A stretch of 64,000 nucleotides of DNA from Crocodylus rhombifer (taxonomy: Eukaryota; Chordata; Crocodylia; Crocodylidae), in NCBI GenBank assembly GCA_038503035.1, contig JAVSML010024260.1:124001-188000 (forward strand), in the 5' to 3' direction. The notes below the pieces were generated by a model that made no database searches, was not told the DNA's origin, and saw only the letters and a list, made by a program, of their open reading frames with translations. The translations under genes were made by a program, and so were the position numbers. Below, one piece after another: positions 36,957 to 47,877 of this stretch; the first letter of the stretch is position 1; each line of letters starts with the position of its first letter.

Positions 36957-38467
36957 CAGGGGTGGGCAATTATTTTAGGTGGAGGGCCACTTAGTGAGTT
37001 TTGGCAAACTGTCAAGAGCCTCATGGGAAGCCTCAGGGGGAAGGCCCAGCCCCACAACCCCGCAGGGGCCCAGTGGCCTGGTGGCAGCTCGCCCCCCCTG
37101 GCCCTGGGACAGGCAGGGAGGTTGCACCAGAAGCTGGAGTGGAGCCATGGCCACTTTTCTGTTTCAGAAGCTTCTGCTGCTTCCAGGAGGCCAGGGGCCC
37201 CAGGGAAACTCCTGGCTGGCACCAGGGGCAGTGCAGGGGGCTGCGTGAGGCTGCTGGGGGTGGCACAACCCAACAGGGATGTGGCCCAGGACAGGGAAAG
37301 CCCGGGGAGGCGGCATGGAAGTTGCATCCCATGCTTGAGGCTTGGGATGGCAACAGCCTGGCTGCCCCCACCCCACGGGCAGCCCTGGTGCATGCCGCTG
37401 CCCCAGGGGGAAGGCCCAGCTCCCCCCACCCTGCAAGGACCCAGCAGCAGCTCACACCTTGGCCACAGGACGGGCAGAGAGGCTACACCAGGAGCCGGAG
37501 CAGAGTCACAGCTGCTTTTTTGCTCTGGAAGTTGCTGCAACCTCCCTGGGCTTCTGACACCCTGGGCTGGGACCCTGCCAGGTCACAGCCTGAGGAGGCA
37601 ACCCGTGCTCCCCCCAGGGCTGGCCAGGATCTTCCCCAGGACCTCTGGGCTCCTCACAGCTGCAGGAGCTTCTGGAGCAGAAAAGCAGCTGTGGCCCTGC
37701 TTCCACTCCTGGTGCAGCTTCCATCTTGGGGCCAGGGAACAAGCTGCCACTGGGCCCCTGTGGGACTCACCGGAGCCTCCTGTGGTGAGGGCAGCTGGGT
37801 CACTGCTGCCCCAAGCCTCAGGCGCATGATTCAAGTTCTGCACTGCCTCCCTGCACTTCCCGTGCCTTGGGCCAAGTCCCCACCAGCTTGTGCCACCCCC
37901 AGCAGCCCCCTGCACTATGCCCAGTGCTGGACAGGGGGGCTGGGAGCCAGTGACAGCCAGGCAGTGCCCTGGGGCCAGTGCCGGTGGGACACAGAGCAGG
38001 GTGGCAGGAGCCTGGGGTGCAGCTGGCTGGGCTGCCCCAACAGGAAGAGAGGGGAGCCACCCCACTCTGGGCCCCACCGGCACTGGCCCCAGGGCACCAG
38101 CACTAGCTCCTGCACACCCCCTTCCTCCCACCCCCCATACCCCAGCCCCAGCAGCACGTAGCCCTGACCTTGCTCTTACCTGAGTTTCTTGCTCTGGCAC
38201 AGGCAGGAACAGCCCCATGGTCCCAGGCCAGAAGCCACTGCTAGGCAGGGGCTTCTGCCTGGCAGGGGCAGGGCTGGGTAGGCCCTGCTCTTCCAGGGGC
38301 CTGCTGTGGCTTCACCTGGGTCCTACTGCCCCTGGCTCCTGTCATTTTTGACAGGAGCCACAGGCAAATAAATATAATTTTTTAAAAAAAATTTAGGGGC
38401 CCCACGAGCCAGACAAAATGGCTAGAGGGCCGGATCTGGGCTGCAGGCTACATTTTGCCCACCCCTG
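36957..38467 (-). mobile_element. 1.5-kb hAT-like element with perfect 8-bp target-site duplication and palindromic GC-rich core
   Basis: It starts CAGGGGTGGGCAATTATTTT and ends in the inverted copy TTTTGCCCACCCCTG. The flanking TCCTACAC (36949-36956 and 38468-38475) is an exact 8-bp duplication, diagnostic of hAT-type insertion. Its right end (in reverse) matches the left end of the 29820 element and its left end matches that element's right end, so it lies in the opposite orientation. The core is very GC-rich and has frames of 302 and 386 codons (plus) and 213 and 211 codons (minus), none with a recognisable domain. A block at about 37030-37250 recurs directly at about 37400-37560 and inverted at about 37570-37790. 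Confidence 0.93.
37964..38097. repeat. Perfect 25-bp inverted repeat with an 84-bp loop
   Basis: 37964-37988 and 38073-38097 are exact reverse complements; the core is CCTGGGGCCAGTGCCGG. It is strongly GC-rich and lies within the hAT-like element. Confidence 0.92.
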
Positions 38468-38790
38468 TCCTACACCCTCCATAACTTAAACTAGCTCCTT
38501 TAATCTTTAATAATTAAGCTGGTTGTGGAGCTCTGCTTCATTTTCCTGCTACTGAATATGGTACTCTCTTGTTTCTACCTGTGCTGGGAGAATGAACAAA
38601 CTGAAGGTGCATTAAGGGGTAGCCTGCTCCCAACACTGAGAAGGAAGGGAACAGGGCTATTCCCTTTCTGCTTCTTCCGGACACTAGCAACTTCAATCTT
38701 GTTTATTTTTTTAGGGAAGGAGTCAATTATATTGCGTATTTATCTTCACCTATCTGCACACTTGTCCAAGGATCAATAATCTAACTGGCT
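38468..38790. other. Spacer between the hAT element and the LTR copy
   Basis: About 320 bp of ordinary sequence with no recognised feature. Confidence 0.4.
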
Positions 38791-39885
38791 TTTGACAGGG
38801 GGCCGGATCTCATGTCAGCCTGCTCCCCTGTCTAGGGCAGTCTGCCCCATCTCACCTGCAACAACTTGATGTTCCCCAATAGGATAAGTGGGAGGCTGCC
38901 CATTTACTGCCCTAATGCCAGGAGGCACTATCCATGGCTCTGTACCTTCCCTACACTGTGGCCCATGCCTCGCAGATGGCATCCAGATTACTGGCCAGGA
39001 CACACTCAGTACTCTTCTGGGCCTCCTTCACACTCACTCCACGTGCCTCTCACAGGGGACTCTAGCATACTGCCCATCACTGGGGCACTCTCTATTGCCT
39101 TGCTCACTCAAGCAACCCCCTTTAGGCCATCAGGGTTGACTACTTTCACCCCGACTTGGCGCACACAGCAATTTTGGTTCGCTCAAGCTCCCCTAAGTCT
39201 ACGTGGCCTTTCCTTGTGCCAAACGTTGGGCTGACTCTGCCCCTAACCTTGCACTGGACAACTTGATCCTCATCTTACTAGTGGAGTTGGCCCATGTACT
39301 GCCCTTTAAGCTGCTCTTGCATACTCAGTATGCCCCTGGTGCAGTCCTTCAAGCCACACTTAGGAGCCCTACTTTGCACCCCACACATGCACAGTCTTTT
39401 GACTGCCTCTCAACACTAGCCCCCTCAGGGCCTCCAGGGTCTTACACCCCTGCTGGACTCTGATGTTTCTCTGCTAGTGTGCCTGGCCCACATTTGCTCT
39501 CACAATTATCCACCAAATGGTGGGGGCCAGGCTTGAAGCACTCCTATCCATCCACCTTTCACCAGGGTGGTAACTGACTTGGTATTTCTTGGGAGCTGTT
39601 TTGCCATAAACAGTCCTGCCAGACCCCCCTTCCCTGGCAGGGTGCAGTTTCAGGTCATGCCCAGGACCAGGAGCCTCCTGCCATCTCCATAGCTCCTGCC
39701 CTTACCTCCAAGATTTTCCTTAAGTAGTAGCCCATCCAGATGATATTACTCCCTCAGCAACTGGTAGCAAATTGCTGCCCCAGTCTGTGTGAGCTGGGTC
39801 CTAAAATGGGTGCTCTAATCAAGCACCTGCTGGCTGCCTGACCCTAGTCCTTAAATTGGCAGGCATCCAAAGGTGCACTGCCACA
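38791..39885 (-). mobile_element. Solo-LTR-like element, copy A (antisense relative to copy B)
   Basis: The right end TGCCACA and left end TTTGACA are imperfect inverted ends. Blocks GTCTAGGGCAG, GGGAGGCTGCCCATT.ACTGCC, AT.CATGGCTCTG, CCCATGCCTCGCAGATGGCA, CAGGAGCCTCCTGCCATC and ATAGCTCCTGCCCTTACCTC are shared in order with 61174-62325 and, inverted, with 46634-47877. No clear target-site duplication was found. No coding capacity is seen. Confidence 0.6.
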
Positions 39886-40905
39886 CTGCTCTTACTGATC
39901 TGAGCAGCTCAATCATATAAAAACACCCTAAAACTTGGGTGTGTCCAGGCATGAATTCAGATTTGAACTCTGCAGCTGCTGTCCATCTGTTATGAGACTA
40001 ACAAATCTTTCATTATTCAATGTCCAGTGACTTACACCCGCCCTATATTCTGGAGAGCAGTTAGAAAAAAAAAGAGAAACAAAATTCAAATTACTAATTA
40101 TTATGCACTAATTATGCATTATTTATATAATTATTATAATGTATATATTATAGTATAGTTCTGAGATATGCTTATTCACAGGAAATAAGTCTTTGTATAA
40201 ACAGTTTATAAACTGTAGCTCTTTACAATAACCTAACAAAATGTACAGTGCCTTCTGAAATCAATGATGCTATCTAGGAAGATAAAAGAAGATATTGGGT
40301 ATAGATTCTTCTCCTCTTAGGAATACAACAATGTTTAGCTCACTTAAAAAAGCTTTCTCTGTGCCAACAGCTGTCATAAAACTGTATGCATAAGTGTTTG
40401 CATGTAGTGTACTAGCGTACACTGTTGTACTAAATTTAGTTAAGGAATAGAAAGAATCAATCAGTGAAACTATTCCAGCCTCAAATCCTAATTTACTGAA
40501 CACATAAGCAATATCAATAATCAAGGGCTTTAAATACAACATTCAACTTCTAAGAAAGCCCTAACTTTCAACAAAAATACTCTTATGTGAGCCTCCTGAT
40601 AGATACAGTGAATTTAGCTAGCTGAGCATCTGTCACCACATAGGGGTTTGAAAAATTATTGGGTTTTTTTCCTGTGTGTTATTCTCCCCCAACTCTAACT
40701 TTTTTCTCCTAGGTTTTATATACTTCTTTTACAGTTCTCTCCTGTATGTCCTAGGCATGGTTATGTCATAAATATCCACAATCATCTTTCATAGTGGTTG
40801 TTTCTTTTCTGTTAGGCTGCTGTTTCTTTCCTGTTGTCTTGGACTGCTATACTAAACCCTCTTTTAACTTATGCTGCCTTGGGTTATAAAAAGGACACCT
40901 TAAGC
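39886..40905. other. AT-rich spacer
   Basis: Contains a very AT-rich patch at 40080-40160. No gene or repeat is recognised. Confidence 0.4.
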
Positions 40906-41239
40906 CAGAGGTGGGTAAAATAGGGCCTGCAGGCCACATCTGGCCTCCCAGACGAGTCCATGCAACCCATGGGGCACTTTTCTATACCAAAAGAATTATC
41001 ACTGGCCCTAGGACTCACTGCCCCTCTAAAGCTGGAGCCTCCATTCAGGAGGTGTGGCTGTGGTTGCTAAGCAACCAACCCCCACCCTGGTCTGGCCTGA
41101 CCTGCCCCCAGCCACAAGCTGTTTCCCAGTGGCTGTTTCCCAGCCCTCCCTCACGTGAAACTAGAAATTCAGGTAAGGGCTCCATCAGGCTGGGGTTCAG
41201 AGACTCCTGTTGGGGGAAAAGGGGTTGGGAATGTTGGAA

Positions 41240-41660
41240 GCCACAAGCTATGGGGCTGGGCTGGGCTGGACTGGACTGGCCCCACAAGCTGGAGGAGTGC
41301 AGGAGTTGTGTGCTATGGATCTGCATTAGGCTGGCCCCACACATTGCCACCACATGCAGCCGGGGCCCTGGGCAGGAGTAAAAAATGTGCACTATGGGGC
41401 CCAGCAGGCTGGTTCCACTCACTGCCACCATATGCATCTGGGGAATCTGGCAAGAGGGCAGAAATATACACTATGAACTGGGTGGTGCTGGCCCTGCTTG
41501 CTGCTACTACATTCAGCCAGAGACTCTAATGGGAGCATGCAAATGGGTGCTATGGGGCCTGGCAAGTTGCTCCCACTTGCTGCCACCATGTGTGGGGCAG
41601 AAGCTGCATGCTATGGGGCCAGATGGGGCTGGTCCTACTCACTGCCACCACATGTAGCTC
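41240..41660. repeat. Minisatellite with a unit of about 80 bp
   Basis: The anchor CTATGG or CTATGA recurs at about 41311, 41392, 41471, 41551 and 41612 (spacings about 81, 79, 80, 61). Each is followed by a GGCTGG..CCACTCACTGCCACCA block. Units are diverged, and the last is about 20 bp short. Confidence 0.8.
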
Positions 41661-41689
41661 CGTGGACTCACACACTCCAGGGACTCTGA

Positions 41690-41960
41690 GGACACCCCCT
41701 TACCCCCCCACCATACCCCCAAACACACCCACACCCTCCCACAGTCCCCACACACACTCCCACACCATCTATACCCCCACCTCCACCATACCCACACACT
41801 GCAACCTCAAGCACATGCCCCAGGCCCCCATCCCTGCACACGCACACATACACCCATCCCCACACACCCCATCCACTATACCCACACCCCACCACATGCC
41901 CACCCACTTCCCAACCACATGCTCATCCAACAACACTCCCCCTTACTCCCCACACACAAT
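41690..41960. repeat. C/CA-rich low-complexity tract
   Basis: Long stretch of CCCCACACA-like sequence, almost free of G on the plus strand, inside the hAT-like element. Confidence 0.88.
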
Positions 41961-42322
41961 ATACAAGAGTAAGATAGTATTTTGAGCTATTATGCAAATA
42001 CCTCTGTATACACTATGCAAACAGACATAAATCAAGACTTTTTAAAAAATAAAGTATCTTATAGTAGATGTTTGATTTTTTTTTTAATATATGATTTAGT
42101 TTTTTTTCTGGTTCCATAGTGGTGCACACCACTCCAGAAAGGAGTATTTCCAGGGCAAGGGGAAGGACTTCACGTGGCAGGGTGAAGGCGTGGTAGTTCA
42201 GGTCCCAAGATGGCGACCAGGGGATGGGGTACCTGTCAAGGGACAGGGCTACCCTTACAGCCTTCAACAGCTCACCAGAACTCATTAAGCAGGCCTCAAG
42301 CTGAAATAATTGCCCACCTCTG

Positions 42323-43559
42323 CCCTGAACTGTGACCCACTGACTTTGTGTTTACTTAGTGGTATTACTTATGCTAACCATTTTGCTAAGGCAGCTTTCA
42401 GGCCTACATACACAAAAGGAAAACAACTTGAGAACCCCTTCAAAATTTGTCCCTAAAAATCTTAAACTACTAAAATCTCAGATGTTGCATTTGCAGGTTT
42501 AAAATCATACTTTGAAAGGAACTTCACTTTTCTTTGCCTTTATTTGTTAGCAGTTTGTGTGCCAGGCAAACAGTATGGACAATGAAAATAGGATAGTCAG
42601 TTTCACTTTTAGTGCATAGGTAGTCTTTTGTCAATATCATGTTCAGCTACAACAATGCTGCATTGACTGACTGTGTTGTAAACAATGTTGAATGAAGTTC
42701 ATCAGTGTTTAAAAACAACTATTTCCAGCTAAATTAAAAAAAAATCTTGGTATTATTTCTCTTTTAGCTGTTGTAAAAGCTTGTTTTTCAAAATCAAAAT
42801 GTTGGACGCCATTTGACCTGCCAGTGACCTTTTAAAACTATAAGCATCCAGTTTCTGGACTACTGCACTCAGTTTATGGGCAACTAGTGTATATTTGTCT
42901 AACAGTTGCAGATATATATATAGATATAGATAATAAATAGATATGCATGTGTATGTGTATATTCTACTTCATAACATAATATTAAACAGCTACAATAATG
43001 CACTCCAGAGGTCCTTTGCATTACATAAAGATGAAGAGTAATTCCTATATGTGCAAAGACTGTAAATGTTTGATGATCCTTCTGAAGGAAAGGTGATTGA
43101 TAAAACAATAATGTCTTTGATTTTTACAAGACAATTTGACAGACCTCTGCAATGCCCCTGAAGTTATTTTTCTATTGCACGCTGACATAACCATAGGAAA
43201 TTAATAGCCTATTTTCACCTGGCCATCATATTGTATTATGGTTTGCTAACATGAGAAGAAATCATCATACAGTAATTCTAGAACCATAATAATTGACACA
43301 GAAACATTAATACATGGCCACAGTAACCACAATTTACTGCCACAGGATGTCATCAGTTTCTACCAGTGGCTGGAAGAGTTACAGCTACTACATAGACTTA
43401 ATTACCTACCTCTACATAATTCTAAAGGAAAGGGCTATATCTGCAAAACTGTGAAGCATTCCACTGAACAGACAAAGAGAGAAAGACAACTAGGAATGAA
43501 CCCAGGTGGAAAATCACTTGTGGTGCTGCAGAAAAATTAGAGTCAAGACAATGAAAAAA
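42323..43559. other. AT-rich spacer
   Basis: Includes an AT-rich GATATATATATAG-type patch at about 42908-42962. No gene is seen. Confidence 0.4.
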
Positions 43560-44370
43560 AGCATAGGCGGTGACCCAGTAGGGGTTGCTCCTGCACTGAA
43601 CCACCCACCTCACTGTGCCCAACCACCTTCCAGGCTCTGAGTGCCTCCCTGGAGCACACCTGCTAGCCTGGGGATAACACAGCCACCACCCAGGGTCTGG
43701 AGTGATCCTGGCTCTGTGTCCCCTTGGAAACACAGGCCTAGTAGCCCTTGAGGGTACTCAGACCACTTCAAGAACTTGGGGGGCTTTCCTTAGTCTGAAG
43801 CACAAATAATGGTCTCCCTTAGTCAGCTGAACCAAGGGGACCCCAAGGCATAATCTAGACCCGCTCCCAACAAGTCTTTCATGCTAGGTGCAAAGGAGAA
43901 CTGTCTTGATTACAAGGAGTGGGTTTGTAATAGGATACAGGGTACAGCAATACCAAAGAAATCCCATAGAGCAAACTGGAATGGCTGGGTAGCCTTTGAT
44001 CACACATATGAGTTACTGCATGCTATATATCTAGTTAGACCTCAGGTAGCTTACTCACAAGGATCATCCAGAGGCAGGTGGAGATTTCCTCTGGAGGCAG
44101 GCAGTTCACTGATCATGAGTTTCAAGAGAAAGCAAGTGTCAGATGGTCCAGCTTCTCTCTAAGTTTTCATCATGGCTACTCCCCCGCCTTCTGGGCAGTC
44201 CCTAAATTATATAGACCTTATGATCTCATTTACCTGGTCCAATGGAGGCCAGCACCTGTTGGCTGCCAGCCAACCAATTTGAAATGCATCACTGGTTGGG
44301 CATCTAATGTTAGTTGCCCCATTGGATCTCTCAGGGACCCAATACTGTTCTTGTTCTTTTTTCTAATTCC
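43560..44370. other. Moderately GC-rich block, possible LTR remnant
   Basis: GC-richer than its flanks, with phrases such as CCTTAGTCTGAAGCACAAAT and CCCTTAGTCAGCTGAACCAA that look repeat-derived. No termini or coding motif could be defined, so the call is weak. Confidence 0.22.
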
Positions 44371-44374
44371 CATG

Positions 44375-45180
44375 TATCTTAAGATGGACTTTTTGCTGTC
44401 CTTGATCCCTGGTGCAAGCCTAAGTTCAGTTTGTGCCTTGGCTTTTCTCGACCACTCTTTGTAGGTGTGGGTGAGTGCAGAGTAATCCTCTTTGGTAATG
44501 GTTCCTGTTTTTCAGCTGGTGTAGGCTGCTTTTTTGAGCTTAATGAGGTCCAACAGTTCCTTATTCAACCATAGGGGTTTCCTTGCTCATTGACTGCATT
44601 TCTTGTGAGAAGAGATGGTTTGCCCTGTGCTTCAAGGATTATGTTTTTGAGTGATGATCATTTCTCATGTACTCCCTTTTCTGGGGAGATATGGGCTCTG
44701 ATTGCCTGACTAACCAGTTCTCTCAGTTTGCAGAAGTTGTCCTTCCCAAAGTTAAGGACTTTCATTTTGCTGAGGGATTTGCCTGCTCTTCAGTGAACTA
44801 AGAAGGTGACCAAATCATGGTTGCTGTCACCAAGCTTCCCCTCAATCCTCAGATCACTCACCAGGTCCTCCCCTCTGATCAGGACCATATCCAGCAATGC
44901 CTTTCCCCTAGTTGGCCTATAGACATCTTGGGTTAGGCAGAGGCCATTGATCCATGTCAGAAAACTATGCAACCTGTCAGATTTGGCTGTGTGATTATCC
45001 CAAGAAATGTCAGGAAAGTTGAAGTCTCCCATGATGATCAAGCATTGGGAGCGTGCGCCTTCGACCAATTCCCTAATGAATTCCCGATCTAGGTCTTCCT
45101 CTTGGTGGGTCCCTAGCAATGATATATGCCAGAGGTGGGAGCCTGCAAGGATAGGGTGAAACAAAATCCTGGTAGGCATG
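44375..45180 (-). mobile_element. CR1 LINE internal fragment: endonuclease to pre-RT region of ORF2
   Basis: A minus-strand frame (44790-45179, 129 codons) is part of the APE-type endonuclease of CR1 ORF2. It shows IIMGDFNFPDISW (catalytic GDFN), then LLDMVLIRGEDLVSD and GDSNHDLVTF (the terminal SDH-type block). Past a stop, the minus strand continues with MKVLNFGKDNFCKLRELVS and, after a frameshift, LNKELLDLIKLKKAAYTSWK, the conserved linker before the reverse transcriptase. It is truncated at both ends and broken by at least one stop and one frameshift. Confidence 0.88.
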
Positions 45181-45193
45181 GAAATTGGCTGAA

Positions 45194-45222
45194 ATGAGAG
45201 AGAGAAAGAAAGAGAGAGGAAA
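45194..45222. repeat. GA-rich simple repeat
   Basis: An AGAGAGAGAAAGAAAGAGAG-type tract next to the CR1 fragment. Confidence 0.85.
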
Positions 45223-45678
45223 GAATGAATGTGGAGTATTGGTTTGTAAGTGATTAGAAAGCGAGGGGAGAAGAGCTGGAGGTACCTGTTAGAGATGGGA
45301 AAGCAACAAATAATAAAGCATAATTTCCAGTCATCAACCCCTCCTCTCTTCCCTTGCCTTCCTACAGGCCTAGGACTTGTTTAATAGAAGGCTTTTACTT
45401 TTGCATAATGCCCCATGTGGTATAATAAACCACTTTCTCTTATTTTGCTTTCTTTTATTTTCATTAAAAAAGGAATGAGCATTACATTTGGGTTTTGGTC
45501 CACCACATCTAACACTAAACTGTTTCGCCCATTCTCATGTACAGAGAAGATTATATGGGTGAGGGAAATGGAAATGCAGTATACTGTGACTGACAGGAAA
45601 TTCAAGTGAATATTAATGGCCCAGGAATTCAGGGGATGCTGGCAGATAATAAAAGAAATTAAATACATAATATGAACC

Positions 45679-45862
45679 CACTGTTAGAAATGAACCACTT
45701 AAAGCAGTACAGAATCAAACGTACTATTAAGAATCAACCATGAAGTCATCTTAGAGGGGACATGTTACTGCACTGTTAGAAATGAACCCTTTTGGGTACT
45801 ATGGAATAAACGTACTATTAAGAAGCAACTGTGCAGTTGTTTTTGAAGGAATAAGTTATTGG
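45679..45862. repeat. Imperfect 92-bp tandem duplication
   Basis: CACTGTTAGAAATGAACC begins at 45679 and again at 45771. The copies share ACGTACTATTAAGAA and the end of each unit (GTTACTG / GTTATTGG). The middle parts have diverged. Confidence 0.85.
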
Positions 45863-46357
45863 CGTTGGGTAGAATAATGTTTGCTTTGGCCACAACCCAT
45901 TCTTAATTAGTCCATGGCTATTACAATAATCTGTTTCTTCAGACAATGTGCACTAGAGCACTACTGAATTGCACAAAAAGTACAAATCCTGCATCAGTTC
46001 TGCATTATAAGCTTTGCAAATACTACTTTATTAGGAAAATTAAGCTTCATTAGGATAGCATCCCAAAGAGGCAAATTGGCTATTCATTAGTCACTCAGCT
46101 GATCTCCCATTTGGTGCAGCTTTGAACACATTGAGAAGCCAACAATATTTCCTCAAATTGAAAAGGCAAGCATTCTTTCTTTCACATGTTTGCCTTTATA
46201 GGCAAATAATGCAATTTTCGTAAGATGTGAAACTTTTACAACTGCTAAAAGTGTATCAAATAACCAGCTAGCCTGAGGCTGAGGTTCACTGAAAAGCACT
46301 GGGTTTGGCTGGAGTCCAAACTGTGAAAATCTAGGAATGTCTGATAAGGATCTAGGC
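45863..46357. other. AT-rich spacer
   Basis: No recognised feature. Confidence 0.4.
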
Positions 46358-46588
46358 CAGGGCCTGGATATCAATGCCCTACAGGCCAGATCTGGCCCAC
46401 ACAACCACTAGATCCAGCTGGCAGATGTGGGGTTTGGTGGCATTCAGTGGCAGGGGACTTCAGCTGCAGGCACTTTCCCTCTGCCACCATAGACATGAGT
46501 ACTGGGTGTGGTGGCCAGGTCCTAGCACCTGCCTCTGACTCAGGGTGGATCATTCCAGCCCACAACCAGGAAAGGTTGTTTACCCCTG
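46358..46588 (+). mobile_element. 231-bp hAT-like MITE with perfect 8-bp target-site duplication
   Basis: Flanks ATCTAGGC (46350-46357) and ATCTAGGC (46589-46596) are identical. The ends are CAGGGCCTGGATATCAATGC and, in reverse, CAGGGGTAAACAACC, both starting CAGGG. CAGGCCAGATCTGGCCCACA near the left end resembles the left subterminal block of the 29820 and 40906 elements. It has no coding capacity. Confidence 0.88.
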
Positions 46589-46633
46589 ATCTAGGCAGAA
46601 CCAATTGATCAGCAAAGCAAGTTAATTTATAAC

Positions 46634-47877
46634 TGTGGCACAGCACGTTTGGGGTGCCTGCCACTTGAGGGTTCTCAAGGACTCTGAGGGGAGCATGCTT
46701 TGGAGGAGCAGCAGGGGAAACCTCCACCAGGAACCATTTTAAGGGGGAAGGTGTGTGGCAGGGCACTATCACTGCCTGCCACTTTAAGAGTTGAGCCAAG
46801 CAGCCACGAGGTGCCTGATTGTGGTGGCCATTTTAGATCTCTGGCTACCCATATAAACATGGCAGTTCACTGCTGGTAGGCCAGGCAGTAATATTGCCTG
46901 ACTGCAAGGCTCCATAACATCCTGGAGGAAAGGGAAGGAGCTGTAGGGGATGGCTAGAAGGCTCCTGGTCCTGGGCATGACCTAAAACTGCACCCTGCTG
47001 GGAGTGGGTGGCCAGGTGGGAGCCCCCAGGAAATACCAGGCCAGTTACCAACCCAGTGAAAGGTGAGTAGGGGTGCCTTAACCCCAAGTCCTCACCTTTG
47101 GGTGGGTTTATGTAACATCAGAGGTAGTTGGGGCCAGACATGGCTATGGCTGCCTGAGCCCACTGGGGAGGGAAGCCCTGTATTCTCAAGTGAAGGGGGC
47201 AGTGTGGAGACCCAAGCAAGGGAAGTAGGCCTAGGTATGTCTCCAGATGCCTGAAGCTGTAGCTTGGGTCAGAGGCCAAGTAAGGGGCTCAGTCCAAGAG
47301 ACAGGGATGAGTCATGACCCCACTAAGTCCTCCGCTGCTGGGAGGCCAAGTGTGGGTCAAAAGCAAGACCTATAGTGAAACACAATATCATGCTGCTCCG
47401 GGGGGGAGTGAGAGTCTCTGTGAGACCCTGGAGCACCTGTCATGGTGTGGAATAAGAATGCCTGGTGAGGGGCAGCCCCAGAAAGGGGGTGGAGATGAGA
47501 AGCCCCAGTGCAGTGAAGGAAAACCAGAAGGCTGAGACCCTTTGAGAGGGGGTGGAGTGTGAGAAGTCTTAGTGAGAGGAGGGTGGTATAAATGTGAGTG
47601 TCTGAGGCCTGAAGAGGCCTAAGCTTGGTCTGGCAGTAATCCGGGAGCACTGTGTCATCTGGATGCTATCTGCAAGGCTTGGGCTGCTGTGTAAGGGAGG
47701 AAAGGAGCCACAGAGAGTGCCCCCTTGCATTGGGGCAAGAATGGGCAGCCTCCCACTTAAATTAACAACTTGATTAATTACCAACAAGGCATGGCAGGTG
47801 ATACAGGCGGGTGGTGTGCCCAAAGGCAAGTGGGGAAACTAGCACTGTGGCAAGTCGGGCAGCCTCACTTTGCCACA
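46634..47877 (+). mobile_element. Solo LTR, copy B (1.24 kb, TGTGGCA...TGCCACA)
   Basis: The ends TGTGGCA and TGCCACA are exact inverted repeats of the TG...CA type used by LTR elements. Flanks ATAAC (46629-46633) and ATGAC (47878-47882) form a 5-bp duplication with one mismatch. There is no coding sequence, no adjacent second LTR and no visible primer-binding site, which fits a solo LTR left by recombination. Orientation is inferred from a TATAAAT at 47587. Inverted copies lie at 38791 and 61174. Confidence 0.75.
47587..47593 (+). promoter_or_regulatory. TATA-like box in LTR copy B
   Basis: TATAAAT follows a G-rich stretch (GAGGAGGGTGG), as in an LTR U3 promoter. It is the main argument for the plus orientation of this copy. 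Activity cannot be judged from sequence. Confidence 0.4.

Larger units (their letters stand above)
40906..42322 (+). mobile_element. 1.4-kb hAT-like element with internal minisatellite
   Basis: It starts CAGAGGTGGGTAAAATAGGG and ends AATTGCCCACCTCTG, with inverted CAGAGGTGGG termini. Flanks CCTTAAGC (40898-40905) and CCCTGAAC (42323-42330) agree at 5 of 8 positions, with only transitions between them, as an aged duplication would. Subterminal sequence (CACATCTGGCCTCCC; and in reverse GAGTTCTGGTGAGCTGTTG) matches the 29820 and 36957 elements. The core holds an 80-bp tandem repeat and a CA/C-rich tract, not the sequences in the other two. Confidence 0.83.

Noticed and set aside
36921..38161. 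Overlapping open frames of 302 and 386 codons as host genes
   Set aside because: They lie wholly inside a hAT-like element with an exact 8-bp duplication, in GC-rich DNA where stops are rare on both strands, and show no domain, only low-complexity Gly/Pro/Ala/Arg sequence.
41690..41960. CRISPR-like or regulatory repeat array
   Set aside because: The repetition is low-complexity CCCCACACA without fixed repeat and spacer lengths. CRISPR arrays are not expected in a vertebrate genome.
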